Part shown: piece by piece, positions 11,901-23,320 of the stretch | Position numbering within the stretch: the stretch's first letter is position 1 | Layout of the letters: each line of letters opens with the position of its first letter | NCBI GenBank assembly: GCA_950295325.1 | Contig: OX485803.1 | Span: forward strand, 11,904,001 to 11,968,000 | DNA from: Polytrichum commune | Taxonomy: Eukaryota; Streptophyta; Polytrichopsida; Polytrichales; Polytrichaceae | Length of the DNA: 64,000 bases | Direction of reading: 5' to 3' | Made by a program: the position numbers and the translations under genes | Notes under the pieces: model-generated | Database searches by the model: none | What the model was told of the DNA's origin: nothing | What the model saw: the letters and a program-made list of their open reading frames with translations, nothing else

Positions 11901-12449
11901 AATCCAATATCCCTCCCTCCGAGATGCGGGCGGGTAGCATCATACGATCGGGTATGTGACGAAGCTGTGCGTCCATCTGTCTGATGATCGATGTGCGTTG
12001 CCCTGGGGAATGCACCGATCATTCGCATCGCCATCCATCCGATCCGAGCGACTGCAGCAGCAGCAGCATCACCATCTCTCCTCTCGCGCTCTTAACTTAT
12101 TACCTTAGTACTTCTGCCCTTGGCATTGCCACAGATTCTCCCTCCGTGACCAGGCTCATCTACAAGGGAAAAAGGTATGCGGGTCTAAAACGGACACTTT
12201 TCTCTCTGCACCTGCCCCTCCACGTATGTGGGTGTTATTCAGATTGTTTTCCATGCTCTCCAACTTCTACTAATTACACTTAGAATGTGCCCACACTTAC
12301 TAGCTTGGGCGACCAAAGAACGGCTCCTACCAGTAGGGGCCACTTTTAGCTCCGATTTGGCCAGTGAGAGTCAGTGGATGTACCTTGTGTTGTAAAGCCT
12401 ATTTGATAATGGCTTGCATCAGTAAATGTGGGTGGACTATTACATAATG
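11901..12449. other. No gene recognised
   Basis: GC-rich at the left (CAG repeat near 12053-12068), AT-rich at the right, where it passes into transposon-derived sequence. It ends with CAACTTCTACTAATTACA, which also precedes the repeat copy at 43.7 kb. Confidence 0.35.
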
Positions 12450-12660
12450 AGATTTGTGTTGCATTAGCAAACCTATGATGAAGCATTGGCAAAAATCAGT
12501 CATCCTTTGATTTAGTTTTGGTTACATTAAGTACATGTTTGTTGATTTCCGATTGAATACATAGGTCTTCCCAACTGTGTCAACGAGATTTGAAGTTGCA
12601 ATATTGCAATCTCTCAAAAATGTACTTTTACAGTGTTTGATCTTTGAACCTTACCAAACC
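12450..12660. repeat. Interspersed repeat R, copy 1
   Basis: Matches 43711-43975 over most of its length (shared GTGTTGCATTAGCAAA, CATGTTTGTTGATTTC, GGTCTTCCCA). A third partial copy is at about 41400-41530. Its termini and class are unknown. Confidence 0.6.
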
Positions 12661-13143
12661 ACACACCAATTAGATATAGGTGTTTGATAAAGAAAATTAA
12701 CCGAATAGCACCCACAAACCCTATAATATGAAGTACACAATATGTTTAATTTGTTGTTTGTTCTTAGATTCACACCCAACCACACACCACTCATATATAT
12801 AGATATGAACAGATTTGAGTACGTTGTACACAAACTCAACTTCAGCTCCCATGGTCAGCCGATCTGATTAAGAAAACAAAATGATCAAGTGATCAAAGCA
12901 AGAGGTTAAGTAGTCAATTGCATAAATGTAAAACCAAAAAGTGAAAAGGGTTTAGGGTTTCTAAAATAGGAAATGTTGAAGTGGTTAGGGTTACAGTGCT
13001 CGTTTTTATTCACTGCCATTCTTCCAACATCGACATCTATGTGTGCATTGTGTAGTTAAGATTGTTGTGAGATTTCTTGTGCATTGTGTAGCCTTGGTTC
13101 TCTTAGTCTGTGAGGTGCAATTTGTAGAATTGTTTGTAGCCGT

Positions 13144-14160
13144 ATGCCTCAATTGTCTCAAGAATAGAAGCACCAAGTTTTGGTGTAACTTAGAAGCGAT
13201 GTTTCTATTCGCAAAGTTGCCACTTTAATGGGCATGAGCCAACCTTCTGTAACGCATCTAAAGAAGGATGTAGGGGGTGAGATTGAGAAACAAAGAGGAT
13301 GGCATCCAAAGCTTCTTGCGGACCAAGAGAAGAGGTGTTGTGTCACTTTTGTTACCGAAGGTCGACTTGGAACTACATCTGCGACAACAAAACAACTTCG
13401 ATTTGAAAACAAGTAAATTGTTGTTTGACATCAATGTGAGGCATGCTTTGAGAAAGGTTGGATTGAGTGCACAAGTGCACCAAAGGAAACCATTTTTGAG
13501 TTGTAAGCATGTTCTTGCACGCCCAAGGTTTGCTCAAATGTATGAGAATTGGATCATTGGTGATTGAAAACACTTTATTTTTAGTGGCAATACAAAGATA
13601 AATAGGTTTAACTCAAATGGTAATTCATGGTGTTGGATTGGAGATGGAGAACACGTTGGACCTCAACATGTCCATCAGATTGTGAAACATGGTGGTGGGT
13701 CGGTGATGATTTGGGGATGCATAACAACTTTTGGGCCGGGAGCATGGTACATAATTGAAGGTAGGATGGTTAGGCATTTGTGCAGCTTTACTTTAGAATC
13801 TTTTTGTGGTCTGCTATACATAATTACAATTTGGATTCAAGTAGGTTGGTCTTTCAATAGGATAATGACCCCAAGCACACAAGCAAGGTCGTGCAATAAT
13901 GGTTGGCTTCACAACCATTTCAACTCCTTTAATGGCTTGCACAATCTCCAGATTTTTATCCCATTAAACACTTTTGGGCACTTCTTTAATGGTGCTTGAA
14001 AGAATTTATGACACCTCCAAGAGGTATTTAAGAAATGTAGGAGCGTGTTGGTTCAGTGTATCCCAATTTTAGTGAACTTGATTGCATGGTGCTTTATGAG
14101 AGCATGCCACAAAGAATTGACGTTGTGTTGAAGAGTAGGGGTTATTGGACCAATTACTAA
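13144..14160 (+). pseudogene. Tc1-like (DD34E-type) transposase, near full length, decayed
   Basis: The span of 1017 bp equals about 339 codons, the usual length of Tc1 transposases, which cut and paste TIR elements at TA sites. In order it shows an N-terminal helix-turn-helix (about 13175-13270, SIRKVATLMGMSQPSVT), a second HTH region with LRKVGLSAQV and KPFLSCKH (about 13440-13520), the GGGSVMIWGC block (about 13685-13720) and the DNDPKHTSK block around the second catalytic Asp (13861-13887). It ends GYWTNY and TAA at 14158-14160, typical of the family. It is broken: a stop follows MPQLSQE, a frame change lies near 13413, and more lie downstream of the GGG block. I could not identify TIRs. 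It is too decayed to be active. Confidence 0.75.
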
Positions 14161-14679
14161 AGATTTTGTAGGCAACTTGAACAAAACAAAGTATTTGTAT
14201 ATACTTTATCATTTGGCTTTGCAACATATTTTCTTACTATCCATGTAATGAGAATTTTCTCATACATGTGCACAAGTTTATTTAGTATCATATCCGATTT
14301 TCAAATTTGAAAAGAGCATGTGAATTATTTGTGGTTGTCTGTTAATAATGAGTATATTCAATGTGTACTTGGTATTGTTCGTCACTATACATGTATGTTT
14401 AAACATACTCCAAATGAAGCACATCTACATTAAAAGCCCATTAAAAATTAGGTGTGTGGGTGGCCCTATTGTGGTCACTTTCAACTCGCAAACAAGTTTA
14501 AACTATTGGAACTTGTCTTGTCATATTTCCAATTTACTCCAATCACCAACCATGTAGATTTATGAATTGATTATTATAAGCAACTTTGGTTTGAGAGGTG
14601 AATTTCTCTGTACAAGAGAGGTGCATACTTTTCATAAAGCATGTTTGCAAATTGTTAAAAGCCCTCGTGCGCATCGGGG
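14161..14679. other. No gene recognised
   Basis: AT-rich tail behind the Tc1-like copy. No convincing TIR was found. Confidence 0.4.
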
Positions 14680-15311
14680 TTAAGAATATTTTTTTGGTGG
14701 CACCTTCCGGAGGATGTTGAGGATACCACCTACCCGGGACAATGGGTTGGCTTCTACATCGACGGAGGGGAGCATCCCGCCTTCGTCCTTAACTGTGTTG
14801 ATGACTTTGCTCCACCTTGCATGCAATTGCACCACCTCACTATGCCTCTCCATGCGCAATGCTTTACAGTTGGTACCATGCACAATGCCTTAGGGAATGG
14901 GAAAACCCTGAAGGTGAAGTGGTTGGATTCTTTCACAAGGTGAAAATTATCCGTACCCATAGAGGTCTGAAGAAGGAAGGTGAAATCGAATCGGTCACAT
15001 TTTTGTACGGGAAAATTGCTACCCTTGGTTGGGACCCGGACCGGTGGCAATGTATGGATGGACTCCACTTCCTTAACTATAACACTAAGTTTGGTAGGGA
15101 CTCAATCATCAATAGGAATCTAGGTGTCACCCGCGCGATAGAGAAATGGTAAGGATATCTCCCGGGGAACTACATGTTCTATTGGTCCCAAGTTTGGGAC
15201 CCACTTTGGTCCGGTAAGAAAGCAACCTTCATGTGGTCCATTTGGCATAAAGCTATCGCAGTTAATGAATGGAGGGCATGCATTATGTTGGCTTCTATTT
15301 CCAAACAATGC
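14680..15311 (+). mobile_element. LINE C-terminal fragment (reverse-transcriptase zinc-binding region)
   Basis: Two adjacent plus-strand frames carry WDPDRWQC then YTTK-like/NYNTKFGR (about 15025-15100), followed by YWSQVWDPLW, then FMWSIWHKA and NEWRACI (about 15178-15275). The W..vW.p...K..FmW.iwhkA pattern is the zinc-binding region that follows reverse transcriptase in plant LINE-type proteins. The first zinc ligand region (ISKQC) is present at about 15293-15308 and the sequence then stops matching. A frame change separates the two halves. This type differs from the RT remnant at the left edge of the window. Confidence 0.5.
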
Positions 15312-15740
15312 GTATAATTTTTATGTGGGGTTATATGACTTCCCCTAACATGGGTTACATGTGCAAGATAAAAGAAAAAATGACACAAGCTCTATATCTT
15401 ACCATTCTTCAAGATGGGGTCATGAAGACAATTGAATGGTACCGTTTCAATCCTTCTCGTGTCATATTTCAACATGATAACGATCCTAAACATACTGCAA
15501 AATTAGTCAAGCAATGATGTCAATGCAAAATTTTAATGTAGTTACTTAGCCTCCTCAATCACTTGACCTGAATCCAATTGAGAATGTGCAGGCACTTGTG
15601 AACCGGAAATTAAATGAGTGGGAGCATGTGCAAGCTTATTCTATTTCATCACTCATGAGCAATGTCAAAAGTTTTATCATATCATGCCCAATCGTAGCCA
15701 AGTTGTTTTAGCTTCTAAAGAACATGGGACAAATTATTGA
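15312..15740 (+). pseudogene. Second Tc1-like transposase fragment (C-terminal half)
   Basis: Starts abruptly inside the LINE zinc-binding region with the MWGYMTS block, then carries FNPSRVIFQHDNDPKHTAK (second catalytic Asp at about 15476) and PPQSLDLNPIEN with the catalytic Glu at 15580-15582. Counting across one frame change gives about 34 residues between them, so DD34E as in Tc1. It runs on through a family-like C-terminus (SMSNVKSF region) to about 15740. The N-terminal HTH half is missing. It is a different subfamily from the copy at 13144-14160 (QHDN versus Q-DN context, IEWYRFNPS block). Confidence 0.75.
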
Positions 15741-17027
15741 TCTATCTAGGTAGATGTAGGTTACACAATTGAATCAAGGTATATAATTCTCTTCAAAATC
15801 ATTGTCCCTCTATGTGTAATTTTGCTACAAAATTAGATTTTGGAAACGATGTATTGGACTATCATTATTAACTTACATAAGTGAAAGTTTGTATGTTTTT
15901 ATTTGTATTTGCTATGCATTGTGTGTGAAAATTGATGTAATGGGTCATTAACTCAGTTTTTGAGTGTCAGTGTAAGACAAAGTGTCGTGGAGTTTTTTAT
16001 GTGAGGCTATGAAAAATACGAGGATTTGCCCCACCTTTATTGCATGGGTTAAGCTCCTCCTCGATGATGTCTTGGCCACAACTAATCTCAAGGGAATACC
16101 ATTGAAATACCACACGCTACTATAATTGAAAGTTCAAAGTTCCTCACAAACTGACATATGAATTACTGGATTAACCCTTAACTTCTTGAGAGACCCTTTT
16201 GGGCCTTATGAATGACTCTTGAAGGCAAATTCATCCAAAAGAAGGTGTTAGGAAGGTCACAGTAGGTCTCATTTGTGTTCTTCATGAAATTTTTGTGTTA
16301 ATGGCGAAGATCCCATTCCAATATGACAAGATGGTAGTTCACAAGAGATTTTTAAAGTCAAGAATGAACTAACTTCTCCCTTTGTTGATACATTACTTTA
16401 TATAATAACTTAATCTTATTTTAATTAAAAATTGGACTCTTTTTCTTTCCTTAAAGTGTATATCTATTCTTAATATAATCTTGAAAGTTTGGACTCTCAT
16501 TTTATTGCATATATGTATCACCACCTCTTGAAATTGATGATTCTAAATCGATTATAGACAATTTACAAAATTTACAAAATATTGATACCATATTGATGTG
16601 ATCTTCAAAATCATTAGCAACAACGTTTCCTTTAGGTACAAGGAAATTCAAGTCTCAAAAATCTCACTTTTAAGATGATCTTATGAAACCACAGTACGCT
16701 CTAAGAAGTTAAGGGATAAAAGAAAAGACAGTCAAAATGAAAAGAAAGAGCTCTTAGAGAGGAGAGAAATTAGATGCTTTGGTTTTACCTAAGTACTTTT
16801 TTCCATATATGGAGAGATGCATGCATTTGATATTCATTGTAGACATGTTGAAATATATACCGGAGTGTTGTGCTTTCGCAAAGGGATTTCCTTGATGGAT
16901 ATCCTTTGAGAAGAGATGGCAATATGGTACTCCAAATGTATTATTTTTTCCAAGAATGATATCTAGGTATCATTCTTCACCTTTTTTTAGTATGAAGATA
17001 GAATGTCAATAAGCCAACATAAAATTA
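15741..17027. other. No gene recognised
   Basis: AT-rich intergenic sequence without ORFs above background or repeats noted within the window. Confidence 0.4.
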
Positions 17028-17497
17028 AGGCCACTTCACACACGAGCCAAGAGCCGTGACCATGAAATTGTGAGAGCCCAAAAGAAAGTGTCCAAAGGCC
17101 GTCCCAAAACACCTCCAAAGGCAATTAGTGTGAAGTCATATGTGACCGGGCCTTCAACCAAATGCTATTTCAATGAATTTCTATACATGTGGGTCTTCAT
17201 GAATGACAAAATAGAATAAATCAATGGATGTGAGCGTTAAGAGTGCTATGATATTCTGGTTTTGTGTTAGACCTACCTCCAAGAGGTGGTTTTTAAAGAT
17301 AGTCGAAGTGACCATGAAACATGATCCATTAGATGCCATGTACGAATCCATGTAGACTTTACATCCATCTTGCATTCACTTCATTGGTCCCTCGAGCATA
17401 GTGTGAAGCGAAGTTGGACCGGCTCCGCCTTTTCCACCAATGAGAGTGCTTGAAGTGTAATGGTCATGGGCTCTCAGTCTCGTGTGTGAAGTGGCCC
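17028..17497. mobile_element. TIR element, PIF/Harbinger-like, 470 bp
   Basis: The two ends are inverted repeats: GGCCACTTCACACACGAG is perfect over 18 bp and continues imperfectly through GAGCC and TGACCAT to about 36 bp. Flanks are TTA (17025-17027) and TTC (17498-17500), compatible with a slightly decayed 3-bp TTA target site of PIF/Harbinger elements. The interior has no recognisable transposase, so it is non-autonomous. The right-end sequence (AGCGAAGT...CCACCAATGAGAG...CACGAGTGT) recurs at about 55202-55300. Confidence 0.6.
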
Positions 17498-17996
17498 TTC
17501 ATTGGCAGTGCAGAAGAGTCTTGATGGAGTCTTATCACATCATGTAATCACTTACTTTTGAAAACTCTCTATCTGCATGAGGGATAGGAGGGTATTCGTG
17601 ACCGGGATGTCGATGTGTCAAGTTGACATTGTAACAACGTCCTTTGTAAATTGTAGTAGAGTCATGAATCACTCATGTCCCGATCACACCAAAGTTTTTG
17701 TTCAATTCCAACCGTGAGATTGTTGGGGATTATGTTCAGAAATAGATGTTGGTCCACCACTTTTCACACTATAACAGTCTAACATGCTGATGAATGGTGC
17801 CAGAAGTGGTTGGTGTGATCAGCCCCTCAACTAGGATTTCATGATCCACCAAACTCTAGTCTAGAGCTTACCAATGTTATGAACGTCATAAATGAATAAA
17901 GAACCAAAAAAATTCGACCACTTTGAGAGGAGGCAGGACCACTCGGACGCATTACATCTTCTTTAGCATTGTTGCCCACTTGAAATACAACGGTTG
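17498..17996. other. No gene recognised
   Basis: Short stretch between two TIR elements with no repeat or gene noted. Confidence 0.4.
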
Positions 17997-17999
17997 TTA

Positions 18000-18289
18000 A
18001 GGTAGAGGGGCCCTTTCCCGCTCGGGTCCTTAAACCACTCACTAGACCTATCCAAACAAGAGGTACATTATAACTTCCAACCTCAAATTTCTATGTAATC
18101 ATGGTGTACATTTTTGGGGTGAGTTCTCCTTCCAAAATTCATAACTAATTCAATATTAATCCAAAATTAATTATTCCAATTGGTCCAATTTCCAATGTAC
18201 TTTGCACATCTTCCAAGATTGATTCCCCCTTAATAACTCCCCAATGAACATGCCAATCTGAAATTCGAGCCGGAAAGGGCCCCTCGACC
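18000..18289. mobile_element. MITE with TTA target-site duplication, 290 bp
   Basis: TIRs share GAGGGGCCCTTTCC: left arm from AGGTAGAGGGGCCC at 18000, right arm ending GGGCCCCTCGACC at 18289. TTA flanks both sides (17997-17999 and 18290-18292), as expected for Tourist-like PIF/Harbinger MITEs. A TA duplication one base inward would also fit a Stowaway-like reading. The interior is AT-rich and non-coding. Confidence 0.7.
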
Positions 18290-18292
18290 TTA

Positions 18293-18999
18293 TGTGCTTT
18301 ACAAAGGGTATCGGAGCAAAACCCCTGACGATTTATATTTGCTTATGGTGGAAGGACAATTTATTGTGGTAGATAGTAAGCACAAGAAAATTATGCATAG
18401 TACAAGTACTTGTGAGGTGGATGCGACAGAAAAACAATGCAATGCTAAAACATTAGATGAGTTGTCCTATACCGTTTATGGTATGTTATAGCATTGCCTA
18501 ATCCTTAATAGGTAGTGGGACTAAATATCTTAAATGATGTAGATGTACGGGGGTGGTCAAACCATAAAACAAAAGCGCATTGTATTTTTAGTGTATAATG
18601 GAATACATTGGGAATGAATTAAAAACAACAACGGTAAAACCGTGAGGCTCTGTCTTACATACCTAAACATATATTTTTACATTCACATATGCAATATTAG
18701 AATTCAAAATATCATAAGTTTACATGTATAAAAGAAACCTCATTAGTGTAAATATAACTATTGCAATTGAAGTAGTGAAAGTATTTGAGAGGCTAACTCT
18801 ATAAGTCGTTCAATTGACAAATCTGTGACATATGTTTTAGGCGTTCTCATAAGCATTGTCATTAATATACTCAATACGTGAGAAGTTGCTCCAGCTATGG
18901 CCAATGATCAATCATTAGGCATATAACTTATAATTGAAGTAACAAGAATCGATTGACTTCTCTCAAGTGACCTACTATCACCAATATCTATAATTAATA
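18293..18999. other. No gene recognised
   Basis: One 65-codon plus-strand ORF (18294-18491) has a weak, unproven look of a retroelement RNase H tail and is not called. The rest is AT-rich. Confidence 0.35.
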
Positions 19000-21974
19000 A
19001 AAGATGGTCTACTATCATCAAGATGAGGAAAATTGTCTATAAGAAATTCTATGCTCAAATGAGAGAATTAAACACAATCTCATTGTACACTTGGAAGGAC
19101 ATTGAGGTCTCCATGGAATCTTCGACCTTCTTGGATGTTGTGATGTGCCCTGGAAAAATGTATCTACCGATGTTGATATATCCGATGTATTTACTATGTT
19201 CACAAGATAATTGAAGCTTTGAAACTATTTCTCGTGCATATCAATTTGTAGGCAATATCAAAATAAGATTCCACTGTATATTTTTGGCAATCCACTTAGC
19301 AATATTCTTCATAAATATATTGTAATTGCCTAATGTCCAAGGATTGTCAATTTTGCCATGTATCAATGACAAACAACACATCACCATCTAAGGCACAAAG
19401 TCTTCATGAAAACTTCCATGTTTTGTAGAAATACCAAGTGGTTTTATTATTATTTAAAAACCTCCCAATTTTATTATCATTCCAAACTCTTGCCACATCT
19501 AATTGTTTGCCTTGGGTGGGGTTGAGAAGCGTCTTTGTTGGCCTCAAAAGAATCGCGAAGTTGTTGGAGTATCAAATCAACATTATTTTTTCCTTTTTTA
19601 TTTGATTAACTGATATCTTTGTCCATGTATGGAGCAATCAACTAAAAACATCCTTGATTTTATACCTTCATAGATTGTACAATTGCATATCCTTTGGAAG
19701 TAGTCCTTGATTTTTTTATCAATCATGGCAATATGCTTTAAATGGAAAATTTACATTTCATTTCGTTATAAATCTGATGAACCATACTTGTAGAATGTCT
19801 TGATCCACCAAAGAGACATGTTTGTGGAGTGTTGCATAATCAACTCAATTTTCTATGATGTTTAACACTCAATTTTTTCTAAGCTTCAACCAATAAAAAT
19901 TGAAAGGTTTCATCTTCAAAGCTTGACCTTTGTGATTGGTTGTAAATTATTGTTTGTTACAAAACGTTTTTTTTATCCTCGTCAACATAACACATGTTAT
20001 TTAAATCTTGAAAAAAATCATCCACAAATGCATGTGTAATCCGTGGACTTACAATTTTTGTTCAAGCTTTGAACATACTCAATAAGAGTGGTGCCATAAT
20101 TTTTGTGAGGCGCATATATGACATTCCTCAATAATCATACATAGTTAATGATATCTTCAAAATCTCCGGACTCTGGTAATTTATAGGTTATGTAAAGCTT
20201 TCTTAAATCTTCTAGTGTTTGTGAAACATTGTTATACACTTCACGTTTCAATATTTGTTTGTTCAAATAAGAAGACAAGCAAGATGTTTATTGTTCACAA
20301 CATAATAAACCACATTTGCAAGTTTTTTTAAAATTTTACAATCATAAATAATTTGATATATGTATTTATTTTTCAACTTCACTTTTTTCCATATTTGTAT
20401 AATATATTGGCCATTTATTGGTTCCTACCTTAGTATGTATAGAAATATTGATATCGGCCTACCATCAACCATGCGCTTTGATATTCGCAAACAATCTCAA
20501 AAGTATAGTCTTGTGAAAAATATAAAATGTAACAAGAGTAAGATGCTTAGATTGTAATTGGTCTCAGTGTCAATGGCGATATGATAGTTGTATTTTAATT
20601 GATCCAATAAATTTTTTTGTTTATATCGTTGATATCAAGTTCAGGTTGGTTTGTCGTAGTTTGTGGATTGGAAACATGCTCAATAAAAACATCAAACCTA
20701 ATGCTTTGTCCAAATATCTAACCTTCATGAAGATTTTTAAAAGTATTAAAATTCAACTTGTAATTGAGTTTCAATCTGTTGTTGTTGTTGTTTTTTTTTT
20801 CTTTTAATCGTTAGTAAAAGAAGAATAAATAAGCGGGTAAAATTACTCATGTCACCTCGTTGATTTAATTGATTTGATGTACATGAGTTATTCAACGGAG
20901 TCATATGATAATAATGAGCATCCACATGTACAATATATTGATATCTTCTTTATTTGAGTACCTCCAAGTAGCATGATCAGTTTTTTCTTCAAGAACATCT
21001 CTTACATTCCGAAGATTTAAATATATGTTTAAATGATGCACGATATACTTCATTATGAAAACATCATCCAATATTTTCCATGTCCACAATTGGTTTTGAT
21101 ATTTTATTCTTATTTTTCTCCAAAGATTTAACCTTGAATGTGTGATGAGTCTCAAGGTTGGTTTCTGCTAAATATTTCAAGTGTGTGGACTTGCTTTGTT
21201 TCATTTGAAAATATGTTTAGTTTAAAGAAAAAATTACCCCAGCTCAATTTTTTCTAATATGTTTAACAACTTGACAAATCGTTAGTATTATTTTTCCAAC
21301 ATATGATTTGAAGCTATTTCTTTAATTGTTGAGTATTTGGACATTAAGATTAATAAATAATCATTAAGTTTTGCATCCTAAAATATTTTTGGTTTTTTTC
21401 TTATGTGATTTGGTTGATTGAATTTTAAGCTATATTTGATAACATTTCCATAGGCAATATGCTAAGTGACACATTGCATTCATTCTAAACAAGGTAGAAA
21501 AACTTTCAAAATTCAAGAGGTATGACATTGAGTCAAATAAAAAATCTCTAAAAATATACTCATATGTTGTATTACGATGTAAATCACATTTTGATAGTTT
21601 TGCATCTATAAATATTTGTTTATTATAATAAAATTTCAACATATGTAGATATTTAGAAATATTAAAATATCTTAATGGTTGTAGATAACTTAGGCCTCCA
21701 TAAAATATTAAACAAAAAGTTCAAAAAACATTCAAAAAATTTCAAAATACAATTAATACAATTGTTTAGCAAGACTGTGAGATAAATGGGTAATGAATAT
21801 GTATGTATGTAATTTTTAATATTGCTAAACAAAATTGTTTGACAGATGTAAGATTGCAAATGAAGATTGTAATTTAAGACCACCGATGAAAATCTGGTAA
21901 ACATATAATTAGCCAATGAAAGAAGTTGAGGGCATGCCCCTTGTATCTAAATTTAAAAAATTTGAATGACATTG
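19000..21974 (-). pseudogene. Unrecognised decayed coding-like sequence
   Basis: Minus-strand translations across this very AT-rich block contain stretches with protein-like residue mixing (19018-19203, about 19450-19590, about 20640-20720, 20901-21155, 21430-21642), separated by stops. The strand agrees with the RPA1-like remnant immediately to the right, so both could be parts of one element or one dead gene. No motif of a known transposase, helicase or host family could be read, so no function is offered. Confidence 0.25.
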
Positions 21975-23320
21975 AAAATATCAAATCCTTCTAAATTTGC
22001 TAGTGGAAGTAGTTCCAAGAGAAGTTTCTCCATTATCATTGTCAATTTTTATTTTACAACTTTGAATAGGTGGAGTACTTGTATTTGTTTCCATTTCGCT
22101 CATAAGTGCGTTTTGTATACTCACAATACTATGTATATTACATATGGTAGGAGTCACATTCATATCTTCTTCAAATTCATTCAAGAATGGCATATAAGTT
22201 AATGAGAATGTCCATTTGATTAAATAAGAATTAGGCATTTTGATTTGTTGTTCATTTGATAGATTGAGAATTGGTTCTTTTGACATTCAAACAGAGGTTT
22301 GGCCTTCGAGATGCATCGTAACAACTATGGTAGATATATCAATAATAATCTTTGCTTGAAGGTATATATGTCTAGTGATAGATTGAAGATTGTGACACAT
22401 GGTGCAATAAAACCCTTCCTCAACAATAATGAAGTTGGAGAGGTTATATTTTGTACAAATATGTCTATAAGGAGCCACTATTGCATTAGCAATCGGTATT
22501 GTTCCATGAACATACATAAAATAAAACACACATTACATTGTATTTCAAATCTACAAAAATACTTAACATTATTTTGAAATACGTAGAAATGATTACCTCT
22601 CTAGTAGAAGTTGGTGTTGTGGAACATAACTTATTGTGAATCTCCATCAACCTCAATGGAATGAAATCATTCATTGCAATCAATATGATGGTACTCGCTT
22701 CAGTGCATAATAATTAGTCTCCTTGTTGGGTTATGCCAACAATATTTAACAAAACCATGACATATTCTCTATTGTTGAATACCTCAACAATATTATTTTA
22801 TTATATGATAAAATAAGGACCAAGTCCTATATTGTCATCGTCATTTTCAGTGCATCCATCAACTTACCAACCGGTCAAACATCCATACTTGCCTCTCAAA
22901 CCAATGACACAAACAACAATTGTTGTTACTATCCGTTGTTTATGTGAGTGTTTTGAAACTCAACAATACTATCGTTGTGATAGAACTTATGTATAAACTC
23001 ATTTTTACCACCTTTAATGTCAAAAACAAACATTGTAGACAACACCTTCAATACAAAGGACATTCACCTTTCTCAAACGCTTTGTCAGACTTATTTACCA
23101 TTCCAAAGTCCTCACAATGAATATATGATCCAACATGCAATTTTGGTTCATGTTGATGAATGTGAGCTTTTATCAAACTCATAGTGATGGTTATATATCA
23201 TGCTCTATCAATTAGGAATCCTATATCTTTGCTACCCTCACTGATATCATCAACAAAGATCACTAACCTTGGCTTGTATTTGGTGACAATAAAAGCCATT
23301 GTTATGAAGACAAAACTCTA
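21975..23320 (-). pseudogene. RPA1 (RPA70)-like protein, decayed
   Basis: Minus-strand reading matches the large subunit of replication protein A, which binds single-stranded DNA through OB folds. At 23320-22960 an OB-fold-like part reads VGSYIHCEDFGMVNKSDKAF. At 22529-22287 the zinc ribbon and OB fold of DNA-binding domain C read ICTKYNLSN then EEGFYCTMC: three of the four zinc cysteines are present and the second is Tyr. At 22286-21985 the C-terminal strand region follows (LNLSNEQQ, LNEFEEDMNVT). Several in-frame stops and frame changes make it a pseudogene. Plant genomes hold many RPA1-like copies, some spread as cargo of Helitrons. No Rep/helicase was recognised beside it, so a Helitron origin is inference only. 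Confidence 0.5.

Noticed and set aside
12940-13000. Telomeric tract
   Set aside because: Only one or two TTTAGGG-like units here, as at 36331, 36809 and 45083; these are teloboxes at most.
18294-18491. Possible retroelement RNase H tail
   Set aside because: Only a vague resemblance (DSKHKKI, STSTCEVDATE); no second motif supports it.
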